Positions 1 to 5,273 are shown, counted from the first letter of the stretch. The stretch: 6,790 nt of DNA from JAYGED01 sp046582565 (GCA_046582565.1 JAYGED010000212.1:1-6790); one strand, 5' to 3'. Program-made: numbers and translations. Notes: generated from the letters alone by a model not told the origin.

Positions 1-126
1 AACGCTCGATACCGTCTCGCCCGGCTCGAAACTCTCCTCCACAATACGAAGCTTCTCGACCGCAGGCCAGCGACGACGGCGACCGCCATCGGTGATGATT
101 TCAACATGGTCTTCAAAATAAGACAT
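1..126 (-). CDS. IS transposase OrfA, N-terminal fragment (IS3 or IS66 type)
   Basis: The ATG is at 126-124 on the minus strand, and 42 codons are visible before the window edge. The peptide begins MSYFEDHVEIITDGGRRRRW and continues with the pattern EKLRIVEES-EPGETVSSV. This is the usual opening of IS3/IS66-group OrfA proteins: a basic run RRRRW, then the first helix of a helix-turn-helix that binds the element's ends. The fragment is too short to decide between IS3 OrfA and the IS66 accessory protein TnpA. The lack of the GTAAGCG-like end typical of IS66 leans towards IS3. The gene is truncated by the window edge, so whether the element is intact cannot be judged. Confidence 0.72.
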   Translation of the reverse strand, partial: MSYFEDHVEIITDGGRRRRWPAVEKLRIVEESFEPGETVSSV

Positions 127-134
127 AGGCTTAT

Positions 135-154
135 GCTCAAGGATATCCTTGAGC
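135..154. repeat. Perfect 20-bp palindrome in the IS leader
   Basis: The half-site GCTCAAGGAT is followed immediately by its exact reverse complement. It lies 9 to 28 bp upstream of the OrfA start on the minus strand, inside the putative IS end. It could be an operator for OrfA autoregulation or a transcript hairpin that masks upstream Shine-Dalgarno-like sequence (AAGGA, GGAGG). The palindrome is visible directly. Its role is inference. Confidence 0.5.
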
Positions 155-358
155 CTCCAGGCTATGTCAGGCTGTCCGGTTCAATTGGGGACCAGTCCAC
201 TGAATCAGAGCTTGCTGAATACTTGCCGAAAGCCTGCTTTTGCGTCTCTTGCTAACCATCTGACATTCATATGGAAAATTCCTTATCTATGTCAGCCCCT
301 AAAATAATATAATCTTCGCGCATACCATACACGTTTGCATGCAGATTTATCGTTGCTT

Positions 359-484
359 GGAATGTCCTTTTTGGGCATTCACGGACGTGTTTCGACCTGT
401 CTGTGAATGTCCGCTTTCGAGTGTAATGCGGGCCTGAGTAACGAAGCGTTGCATTGTCTGCTAAGGGCCAGTAGCGGACATTCG
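359..484. repeat. Dispersed alphaproteobacterial GTCCGC inverted repeat
   Basis: GAATGTCCGCT at 405-415 and AGCGGACATTC at 473-483 are perfect 11-bp inverted arms 57 nt apart. A related hairpin lies just upstream: GAATGTCC at 360-367, a TTTTT loop, and GGGCATTC at 373-380, with one mismatch. From memory, repeats of this kind are scattered through many alphaproteobacterial genomes and give spurious peptides resembling NVRYWPLAD, which also appears here on the minus strand. It is probably a REP- or MITE-like element with no coding function. Confidence 0.55.
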
Positions 485-561
485 CCGGCGCGCTGGACAT
501 CCTTAATCGTGATATCGGATGGCGGTATGGGGATGTCGTTCTTTTGGCAGTGGAACGGTGG

Positions 562-567
562 TACAAT
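562..567 (+). promoter_or_regulatory. Possible -10 element for the dioxygenase gene
   Basis: TACAAT lies 35 bp upstream of the ATG at 603. A TTGGCA at 544-549 is only 12 bp away, too close for a standard sigma-70 promoter, and the correctly spaced hexamer is poor. The promoter is therefore tentative. The start codon has only a weak GGA at 591-593 as ribosome binding site. Confidence 0.22.
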
Positions 568-602
568 TTTCCCAACTTTAGGGGATATCTGGAAAATTCC
601 GT

Positions 603-1400
603 ATGAAACTGAGTGCCGCGCAAATTGCCGAGTTTGATGTCGAAGGCTACCTGTTCCTGCCCGAGGTGTTCACGCTCGCCGAGATCACCGTGCTCACCGA
701 CGAGCTGCCCGGCATCTTCTCCCAAGAGCGCGAGGAGGTCTGGCGTGAGAAGGGTAGAGAGGCGGTTCGCACCGCCTTCGCCGCGCAGACCTACAATGAG
801 GCTTTCAGCCGCCTGGGCCGGCACCCGCGCATCGTGGAGCCGGTCGAACAGATACTGGGCGGTCAAGTCTACATGCATCAATTCAAGATCAACGGCAAGG
901 AGGCCTTCGATGGCGATGTCTGGCAGTGGCATCAGGACTACGGCACCTGGTCGCGCGACGACTTGATGCCCGAGGGCTGCGCCATGAACATTGCCTTATT
1001 CCTGGACGAAGTGACCGTCTTCAACGGCGCCCTCATGTATATCCCGAGGAGCCACAAAGAGGGCGTAATCGAGGCCGGGCACGACCAGCTGACCACCTCC
1101 TATCCGCTCTGGACCCTGGACAAGGAGACCGTGACGAGTCTGGCCGAAAAGGGGGGCATCGTCGCGCCCACCGGACCGCCGGGCTCCGTGGTCCTGTTCC
1201 ACGGCAACCTGGTGCACGCCTCTCCGGGCAATATCTCTCCCTTTAGGCGCACCATCGTCTATCTGAGTCTATGCCATGTCGATAACCACATCCGCCGCTT
1301 CAAACGCCCGGCGTGGATTGCGCACCGCGACTTCACGCCGATCCAGTGCCTCCCCGACGATTGCCTGCTTGAGCTCGCCCGCGAAACTGCCGCGCGGTAG
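603..1400 (+). CDS. Phytanoyl-CoA dioxygenase (PhyH/EctD-like) family protein
   Basis: This is a predicted Fe(II)/2-oxoglutarate-dependent oxygenase of 265 aa, close to the usual length for small PhyH and ectoine-hydroxylase-like enzymes. The iron-binding HxD motif is H110 and D112 in WQWHQDYGTW. The distal iron ligand is H205 in FHGNLVHASP. R216, 11 residues later, is placed like the 2-oxoglutarate-binding arginine of EctD. Other shared elements are the block DLMPEGCAMNIALFLD (120-135) and NGALMYIPRSH (141-151). Such enzymes hydroxylate small molecules (ectoine, proline, acyl-CoAs, natural products). The substrate here cannot be told: residues resemble EctD in the core, but there are no ectABC genes nearby. 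The fold looks complete and the protein is soluble, with no signal peptide. The gene stands alone, bracketed by dispersed repeats, and its start codon falls in the right arm of an inverted repeat, so it may have arrived or been rearranged with them. Confidence 0.88.
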   Translation: MKLSAAQIAEFDVEGYLFLPEVFTLAEITVLTDELPGIFSQEREEVWREKGREAVRTAFAAQTYNEAFSRLGRHPRIVEPVEQILGGQVYMHQFKINGKEAFDGDVWQWHQDYGTWSRDDLMPEGCAMNIALFLDEVTVFNGALMYIPRSHKEGVIEAGHDQLTTSYPLWTLDKETVTSLAEKGGIVAPTGPPGSVVLFHGNLVHASPGNISPFRRTIVYLSLCHVDNHIRRFKRPAWIAHRDFTPIQCLPDDCLLELARETAAR

Positions 1401-1427
1401 GAGGCGTTCAGAAGCTGCATCCCGGCA

Positions 1428-1478
1428 CGGCTAGAGCCCATAGCCGAAGGCTGCCCGCTCATAGCCGGAAGCGGACAT
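1428..1478. repeat. Stem-loop and second copy of the GTCCGC-type repeat
   Basis: CGGCTA (1428-1433) and TAGCCG (1441-1446) form a 6-bp stem with a 7-nt loop just after the dioxygenase stop. No T-run follows, so it is not a classical terminator. The unit CATAGCC-GAAG appears twice in tandem, starting at 1439 and 1460. The second unit ends in AGCGGACAT (1470-1478), the same 9-mer as at 473-481. The dioxygenase gene therefore has fragments of the same repeat motif on both sides. Confidence 0.4.
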
Positions 1479-1599
1479 CGACGAGCAACAGGAGTGCGCC
1501 ACTACTGAAACCGTACCTTATTAAGGCGCGCGCTTATTCGAATCTGCATCTCTTTAAATAAAGAGTGGAAAGCACGACGTCATACACGACGCCGGTTAA
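1479..1599. other. AT-richer intergenic stretch with two palindromes
   Basis: No gene is seen. Two palindromes stand out: CCTTATTAAGG (1516-1526) and CTCTTTAAATAAAGAG (1550-1565, 7-bp perfect arms, 2-nt centre). The missing N-terminal third of the CheY-like gene would be expected in this interval. No frame encodes the paired aspartates of a receiver domain, so that part appears deleted and replaced, not frameshifted. Confidence 0.45.
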
Positions 1600-1860
1600 A
1601 TGAATCGACTTAGCTGTATGGCCCACATGCCCGATGTTATCCTCCTCGACTGGAACATGCCTGTCATGAACGGCATTGAGTTCTTGCGCGCGCTTCGCTT
1701 GGCTGACGCCGGCGATGCCCCGATCGTGGTGTTTTGCACTACCGAGAACGGCATCAAGAATATTCACGAGGCGATCAGCGCCGGCGCCGACGAATACATC
1801 ATGAAACCCTTCGATAGTGATGTTGTGCAGTCGAAGTTCGAGCAGGCAGGGGTGGTCTGA
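1600..1860 (+). pseudogene. CheY-type response regulator receiver, N-terminally truncated
   Basis: The 86 visible residues match the last two thirds of a chemotaxis-type single-domain receiver. The phosphoacceptor is D17 in MPDVILLDWNMPVMNG, the switch Thr is at 47/48 in VVFCTTEN, and the conserved lysine is K69 in YIMKPF. CheY proteins are usually about 120 aa. Missing here are about 40-45 residues with beta-1, alpha-1 and beta-2, including the acidic pair that binds magnesium. The reading frame opens right after an in-frame TAA (1597-1599), and family similarity seems to begin near residue 5-6. Without the acidic pair, phosphorylation and folding are unlikely, so it is called a remnant. No other chemotaxis gene is present. 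A short translated product from 1600 cannot be excluded, but no good ribosome binding site precedes it. Confidence 0.72.
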
Positions 1861-1902
1861 GCGCAATGACCACGATCTCAGCCTATAGCCTTCATGGTTT
1901 TT

Positions 1903-1906
1903 GGAG
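1903..1906 (+). promoter_or_regulatory. Shine-Dalgarno site preceding GTG at 1913
   Basis: GGAG lies 6 nt before the GTG codon at 1913-1915. It is the only good ribosome binding site between the CheY remnant and the following gene. Neither ATG of the main frame (1965, 1998) has one. It therefore marks 1913 as the likely original start of the downstream gene. Confidence 0.5.
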
Positions 1907-1912
1907 CTAGCA

Positions 1913-1993
1913 GTGAGACGTCATCATCTCATAGAAGAATCAAAGGCCGAACTCGATCTTGCCTATGAAGAGGTCCAAGCGGGCCGAGCATAA
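1913..1993 (+). pseudogene. Short GTG-started frame, likely displaced N-terminus of the next gene
   Basis: The 26-codon frame starts at GTG with a good ribosome binding site (1903-1906) and ends at TAA 1991-1993. Its peptide (RRHHLIEESKAELDLAYEEV then QAGRA) is acidic and helix-forming, like the protein encoded in the next frame, which it overlaps. Reading through would need a +1 shift. One extra base, for example in the GGG run at 1981-1983, would explain the break and would give a continuous helical protein ending in the same C-terminus. It could instead be a sequencing error or a tiny leader peptide coupled to the ATG at 1998, 4 nt after the stop. Confidence 0.4.
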
Positions 1994-2423
1994 GATTATG
2001 GCGCTCGAAGAGGAATACAACTCGCGGATAAGCGGCGTGGACTCATCGAACGGGGCCGATTTTCAGGCCGTGATCAGCGATCTGATGAAAGAAAAAGAAG
2101 ATATTCAGGAAAAAATCGGTATTGAGAATCTGTACGAGATGCAGGGCATGGCGGTCGAGAAATTCGCCATAATGAGTTCCGCTTTCGCCATCGTATCCTC
2201 GGTCGAGGAGACCACCATGGGCTCCGATCTTTTGCGCCAGCTACTTTTCAAGAACGGTGAAAATCGTAATCTTCGCATCGAAATCGACAAGTCGGTGCGG
2301 CAATTCTCAAAGGGCCTACGCGCCTATAACCGAGAAGATGCAAGCCACGAAAATGATGTGCTGGTTCGCCAGTCCTGGGCCTGCATCGAAGAATTGCTCC
2401 GCGCCAGCGGCTGCCGTATCTAA
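1965..2423 (+). CDS. Hypothetical helical protein, probably frameshifted at its 5' end
   Basis: I do not recognise this family. From the ATG at 1965 it is 152 aa; an upstream TTG at 1959 and an ATG at 1998 are alternative starts. The protein is soluble and strongly charged, with no signal peptide or membrane segment. The N-terminal third is rich in Glu and Lys and probably coiled-coil (KIMALEEEYNSRISG; SDLMKEKEDIQEKIG). A more conserved-looking middle follows (MQGMAVEKFAIMSSAFAIVSSVEETTMGSDLLRQLL), then a polar helical end with two Cys near the C-terminus. Codon use is AT-richer than in the genes to the right, which hints at foreign origin or relaxed selection. None of its ATG starts has a ribosome binding site; the GTG at 1913 in another frame does. 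The gene may therefore be a recent pseudogene. It directly follows a broken receiver gene, but a chemotaxis link is only guesswork. Confidence 0.55.
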   Translation: MKRSKRAEHKIMALEEEYNSRISGVDSSNGADFQAVISDLMKEKEDIQEKIGIENLYEMQGMAVEKFAIMSSAFAIVSSVEETTMGSDLLRQLLFKNGENRNLRIEIDKSVRQFSKGLRAYNREDASHENDVLVRQSWACIEELLRASGCRI

Positions 2424-2502
2424 GTCATCCTCTCTGCCATCGGGGTGCGCCGGGTCGCGCCCATTGTTTGATTCGGGCTGTGAGCCGGGCTATCGTCGCG
2501 CC

Positions 2503-2907
2503 ATGCAGGAACCTTTCGGTGAGCCGCCAACAGCCGCGGACTTTCATACATTAGCCAAGCGCGCACTGGAGGAAATTCCCCAGGGCCTGCGTCGTCACCT
2601 GCGCGACGTGGTTATCCTGATCGAGGATTTTCCCGACCCTGAAATCGAGGCCGAAATGGGCCTTGAAAGCCCCTACGATTTGCTCGGCCTGTATCACGGA
2701 GTCTCCCTCGACCAAAAAAGTGTTGGCGATACGCCCGAGGATGTCGACCGTATCTTTCTCTATCGCCGGCCCCTGCTCGACTATTGGTGCGAGACCGGCG
2801 AGGACCTCGAGGCCATAATCCGCAATACCCTGATCCACGAAGTCGGACATCACTTCGGCTTCTCCGACGACGATATGGATTTACTGGAATCTGATGACGA
2901 CACCTGA
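2503..2907 (+). CDS. Metallopeptidase family protein (minimal zincin, PF06262-like)
   Basis: This 134-aa protein is typical in length for the small bacterial proteins annotated as zincin-like metallopeptidases (DUF1025). The signature is near the C-terminus: H112-E113-V-G-H116 followed by HFGFSDDDM. It gives an HExxH zinc site with D122 as a likely third ligand. The preceding core IFLYRRPLLDYW (84-95) and the opening helix (12-26) fit the family. The biological substrate is not known. The ATG at 2503 is chosen because family proteins begin shortly before this helix; a longer in-frame extension to 2257 would run through the preceding gene and has no family character. The ribosome binding site is weak. 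The 3' end overlaps the EamA transporter gene by 14 bp, so the two are probably co-transcribed and translationally coupled. It is cytoplasmic, with no signal peptide. Confidence 0.85.
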   Translation: MQEPFGEPPTAADFHTLAKRALEEIPQGLRRHLRDVVILIEDFPDPEIEAEMGLESPYDLLGLYHGVSLDQKSVGDTPEDVDRIFLYRRPLLDYWCETGEDLEAIIRNTLIHEVGHHFGFSDDDMDLLESDDDT

Positions 2908-3832
2908 GCCGCCCGCGTCCGTCCCGGAGCGAAGCTTCCTCTCGGCGCTCTTCCCTCTGGCCCTGCTGCTCCTGCTGGGAACCGGCTGGGGCTTGAGTTT
3001 TTCTCTTGCCAAGATCGCTACCAATGCCGGTCTCCACCCTTTCGGTCTGCTCATGTGGCAGGCCGGCGGCGGCGCCGCAATCGCTTTATTCTTCTGTCTG
3101 GCGAGGCGCAAGCTCGGCCAGTTCCGCCGGGCCAATCTGCCCTATTACGCCTTTATCGGGTGCATGGGGATCATCCTGCCGTCGGGGGTGATCTTTTGGG
3201 TGGCTCCCCATATCCCTGCCGGTATCCAGGCCATTCTGATCGCCACCTCAACCATCGTGACCTACGCTCTGGCCCTGGTCATACGGCTCGAAAACTTTTC
3301 CTGGCGGCGGGTGCTCGGCATTGTGCTGGGCTTTATTGCGGTGCTGCTGATCCTCGGGCCCGACGCCAGCCTGCCCGAGCCGGGAATGGCAGGCTGGGCT
3401 CTGTTCGGCATGATCGCGCCCTTGTGCTATTCCATAAACCCGCTGGTCATCGACCGCTTTCGCCCGTTGCGGACGGATTCCCATGTTCTCGCCTTCGGCA
3501 TGCTCCTCTGCGCCTTCATCATAATCACCCCGGTGGCGCTGGTTGCCGGTGTGGAATTTATGCCGGGTCCGCCGTGGGATCGTGTCGATCTGGCGGTCTT
3601 CGGCATGCCTTTGATCACCGGCGGCGCCATGTTGATCGTGTTCGAGCTGATCCGCGTCTCGGGGCCGGTCTATTTCGCCATGGTCGGTTATCCGGTCACC
3701 GCCTGCGGTGTGCTGTGGGGATGGTATGTATTCGATGAGCGGCTCGGCCCCTACATATGGGTGGCGTTGGCGTTCATGCTGGCCGCCCTCGCCCTGGTCA
3801 ATCTCCGGGGCCGTCAGGCTTCCAGCGGGTAG
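2894..3832 (+). CDS. DMT superfamily EamA-type transporter
   Basis: The product is a 312-aa inner-membrane protein with about ten hydrophobic segments in two EamA repeats, roughly residues 17-155 and 165-305. The first repeat opens with LLGTGWGLSFSLAKIA and includes the helix pair IPAGIQAILIATSTIVTYAL. The second repeat ends with YFAMVGYPVTACGVLWGWYVFDERLG, a common form of the last EamA helices, followed by a short basic tail. Members export metabolites or amino acids, or import small molecules; the substrate cannot be read from sequence. The ATG at 2894 lies inside the zincin gene, with a weak GGA at 2886-2888 upstream, consistent with coupling. The stop codon lies inside the end of the convergent RNA-ligase-like gene (19-bp overlap), and no separate terminator is seen. 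Confidence 0.9.
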   Translation: MTTPEPPASVPERSFLSALFPLALLLLLGTGWGLSFSLAKIATNAGLHPFGLLMWQAGGGAAIALFFCLARRKLGQFRRANLPYYAFIGCMGIILPSGVIFWVAPHIPAGIQAILIATSTIVTYALALVIRLENFSWRRVLGIVLGFIAVLLILGPDASLPEPGMAGWALFGMIAPLCYSINPLVIDRFRPLRTDSHVLAFGMLLCAFIIITPVALVAGVEFMPGPPWDRVDLAVFGMPLITGGAMLIVFELIRVSGPVYFAMVGYPVTACGVLWGWYVFDERLGPYIWVALAFMLAALALVNLRGRQASSG

Positions 3833-4365
3833 CTGGCCTCGATCCTGTGGAGAGCGCCCTTCGGTCTGAGAACACTCGAATAGAGATGAAATTCGGTGAG
3901 CTGAATGGTCTCGGTGATGAAATCGCCATGAACGATGAGGTAATCGCCAAGCTGGTTGACCGGCGTCCCCTTGAGCCGGGCCAGGGTGACATGGGGTGCG
4001 AACTTGCGGCCCTCGGGCTCGATGCCCAGCAGCCTGAGCCGGCTCTCGATTTGGCTTTGCAGCCGGGCCAGCTCTTCGCCGGCCCCAAGCCTCACATCGA
4101 CCCCGGCCCACAGCACCCGGGGTTCGCCGCGCGGTGGGAAATACCCGACCCCGCCGAGACTCAGGGAAAAGGGCGGGCAAGCTACCGCCGACAGGTCGTC
4201 GACGATATCGGCAAAGGCGCCGCTGTCGACCTCGCCGATGAAGCGCAGGGTAAGGTGAAACTGCTCGGGCGGCAGCCAGCGCGCGCCGGCGAGCCCGGAG
4301 CACAGCGCGGCGAGACGCTGAGTGACGGCTTCGGGGAAATCGATGGCAACAAACAGGCGGGGCAT
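3814..4365 (-). CDS. thpR: RNA 2',3'-cyclic phosphodiesterase / 2'-5' RNA ligase (ThpR/LigT)
   Basis: This 183-aa member of the 2H phosphoesterase family is normal in length. Both HxTx catalytic motifs are present: H37-L-T-L in PEQFHLTLRFIGEV and H125-V-T-L in FAPHVTLARLK. The opening MPRLFVAIDFPEAV is characteristic and decides the start at 4365. An upstream in-frame ATG at 4422 would add 19 residues without family character. Neither start has a strong Shine-Dalgarno. The enzyme opens 2',3'-cyclic phosphates to 2'-phosphates and can join tRNA halves through 2'-5' bonds in vitro; its physiological role in bacteria is unclear. It is cytoplasmic. It is transcribed towards the EamA gene, with overlapping stop regions, and away from the Bax-inhibitor gene, from which it is separated by 169 bp. 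Confidence 0.9.
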   Translation of the reverse strand: MPRLFVAIDFPEAVTQRLAALCSGLAGARWLPPEQFHLTLRFIGEVDSGAFADIVDDLSAVACPPFSLSLGGVGYFPPRGEPRVLWAGVDVRLGAGEELARLQSQIESRLRLLGIEPEGRKFAPHVTLARLKGTPVNQLGDYLIVHGDFITETIQLTEFHLYSSVLRPKGALHRIEASYPLEA

Positions 4366-4455
4366 GGCTGGAGGATAACCCAAGGCCGCGACCAGCGACC
4401 AGCAGCTGTTTATTCTCGCCATGGCGAGCGCCGCCTTGGGTGGCCATATTTCTCT

Positions 4456-4471
4456 CGATTCAGTTGAATCG
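4456..4471. promoter_or_regulatory. Inverted repeat with two GANTC sites over the -35 box
   Basis: CGATTCA and TGAATCG are perfect 7-bp arms separated by GT. Each arm contains a GANTC sequence (GATTC 4457-4461, GAATC 4466-4470), the target of the alphaproteobacterial cell-cycle methyltransferase CcrM. The right arm overlaps the -35 element of the Bax-inhibitor promoter. It could be an operator or a methylation-sensitive control site. The repeat and GANTC sites are visible; the regulatory role is inferred. Confidence 0.45.
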
Positions 4472-4492
4472 TTGCGTCCCTGAGCTTATATA
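4464..4492 (+). promoter_or_regulatory. Sigma-70-type promoter for the Bax-inhibitor gene
   Basis: TTGAAT (-35, 4464-4469) and TATATA (-10, 4487-4492) are separated by the ideal 17 bp. The -10 lies within a 10-bp palindrome CTTATATAAG (4485-4494). Transcription would start near 4500, giving a leader of about 35 nt. The leader contains a strong ribosome binding site, GAGGGA (4522-4527), 7 nt before the ATG. Confidence 0.6.
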
Positions 4493-4534
4493 AGGGCAAG
4501 CATTCATACCCATAACCACACGAGGGAAGCCCCT

Positions 4535-5251
4535 ATGGCATTCGGTTCAGACAGACAGACCAGCTTCAGCCGCGCTACCGACAGCGCGATCATTGATGAG
4601 GGTCTTCGCACTTATATGTTGCGAGTCTACAACTACATGGCGACGGGCCTGGCGGCCACCGGCGTGGTTGCCTATATCGTTGCCAACACGCCGTTCCTGA
4701 GGGAAGCCATCTTCGGCACACCGCTCATGTGGGTGGTCATGCTGGCGCCCCTCGGCCTGGTCATGTATCTCAGCGCCAAGATTAACAGCATGAGCGTCAG
4801 CGCGGCCCAGACCAGCTTCTGGGTCTTCTCTGTGCTTATGGGCATGTCCCTGGCCTCGATCTTCATGATCTACACCGACACCAGTATCGCCCGTGTGTTT
4901 TTCATCACATCGGGTGTATTCGGCGCCATGAGCCTCTACGGCTACACCACCAAGAAAGATCTCACGGGCTGGGGATCGTTCCTCTTCATGGGGTTGATCG
5001 GCATCATCATCGCCTCGGTGGTCAACATGTTCCTGGCCTCTTCGGCGCTGATGTTCGCCATCTCGGTTATCGGCGTTCTGGTCTTCGTCGGGCTCACCGC
5101 CTACGACACCCAGAAAATCAAGAACATGTATGCGGCAAGCGATTCGGCCTCGGTGACCAGCAAGAAGGCGATCATGGGCGCTCTCCGGCTCTATCTCGAC
5201 TTCATCAACCTGTTCATCATGATGATGCATCTGTTCGGCGCGCGGCGCTAG
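4535..5251 (+). CDS. Bax inhibitor-1/YccA family membrane protein
   Basis: This 238-aa protein has about seven transmembrane segments after a polar N-terminus of roughly 28 residues. The family core is clear: GWGSFLFMGLIGIIIASVVN (145-164), then VGLTAYDTQKIK (185-196) and ALRLYLDFINLF (216-227). D191 and D222 match the aspartate pair that forms the pH-sensing latch in the bacterial homologue YetJ. Family members are inner-membrane proteins linked to calcium leak, stress tolerance and, for YccA in E. coli, modulation of the FtsH protease. Which of these applies here is unknown. The start at 4535 is supported by the GAGGGA ribosome binding site. The gene is monocistronic, with its own promoter (4464-4492) and a strong terminator (5274-5305). 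Confidence 0.93.
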   Translation: MAFGSDRQTSFSRATDSAIIDEGLRTYMLRVYNYMATGLAATGVVAYIVANTPFLREAIFGTPLMWVVMLAPLGLVMYLSAKINSMSVSAAQTSFWVFSVLMGMSLASIFMIYTDTSIARVFFITSGVFGAMSLYGYTTKKDLTGWGSFLFMGLIGIIIASVVNMFLASSALMFAISVIGVLVFVGLTAYDTQKIKNMYAASDSASVTSKKAIMGALRLYLDFINLFIMMMHLFGARR

Positions 5252-5273
5252 TCCAGCGCAGCGTAATCCAAGG

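Larger units (their letters stand above)
1..199 (-). mobile_element. Partial insertion sequence (one end)
   Basis: This is the end of an IS element whose body lies left of the window. It contains the start of a leftward-reading transposase OrfA (1-126) and about 73 bp of leader. Read inward from 199 on the minus strand, the end begins TGGACTGGTCCCCAATTG. That gives a 5'-TG terminus, as in many IS3-family elements, and a typical OrfA-to-end distance. The boundary at 199 is inferred from that shape only, because the opposite end and any target duplication are outside the window. A perfect 20-bp palindrome lies at 135-154, between the gene start and the end. Confidence 0.55.
200..602. other. Non-coding region upstream of the dioxygenase gene
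   Basis: No convincing protein-coding gene lies here. The stretch is AT-richer than the rest of the window, especially at 265-355. It contains an imperfect long inverted repeat (arms 266-303 and 577-607) and a dispersed repeat with GTCCGCT/AGCGGAC cores (359-484). A possible -10 element for the downstream gene lies at 562-567. Long antisense reading frames that run through this region into the dioxygenase gene have no family character. Confidence 0.6.
266..607. repeat. Imperfect long inverted repeat bounding a ~340-bp segment (MITE-like?)
   Basis: The left arm is TTCATATGGAAAATTCC (266-282) followed by CCCCTAAA (296-303). The right arm is TTTAGGGG (577-584) followed by GGAAAATTCCGTATGAA (591-607). 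Compared in inverted orientation, the 17-bp outer blocks agree at 14 of 17 positions and the 8-bp inner blocks agree exactly. The spacers differ (13 and 6 nt). The segment between the arms carries the GTCCGC repeat. The layout suggests a small non-autonomous element or an inverted duplication of a gene leader. No clear target duplication flanks it. The right arm contains the start codon of the dioxygenase gene. Confidence 0.45.

Noticed and set aside
544..567. TTGGCA/TACAAT as a complete promoter for the dioxygenase gene
   Set aside because: The spacing is only 12 bp, so only the -10 element is kept, with low confidence.
267..932. Minus-strand 221-codon frame through the upstream repeat and the dioxygenase start
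   Set aside because: It reads antisense to a well-supported gene and its distal part translates the dispersed repeat into a peptide resembling well-known spurious ORFs (NVRYWPLAD).
1428..1446. Stem-loop after the dioxygenase gene as an intrinsic terminator
   Set aside because: The 6-bp stem is not followed by a T-run and it belongs to the repeat region.
1866..1910. 14-codon ATG frame right after the CheY remnant
   Set aside because: It is too short, has no ribosome binding site and no resemblance to a chemotaxis gene start.
2257..2502. N-terminal extension of the zincin gene to position 2257
   Set aside because: The extra 82 codons run out of frame through the preceding gene and do not resemble the family, which starts near the ATG at 2503.
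4366..4422. 19-residue N-terminal extension of thpR
   Set aside because: The family begins at MPRLFVAID, and the extension has no ribosome binding site advantage.
3248..4447. Minus-strand 399-codon frame across the EamA and thpR genes
   Set aside because: It is a GC-driven shadow: Arg- and Gly-rich low-complexity sequence, antisense to one real gene and out of frame with the other.
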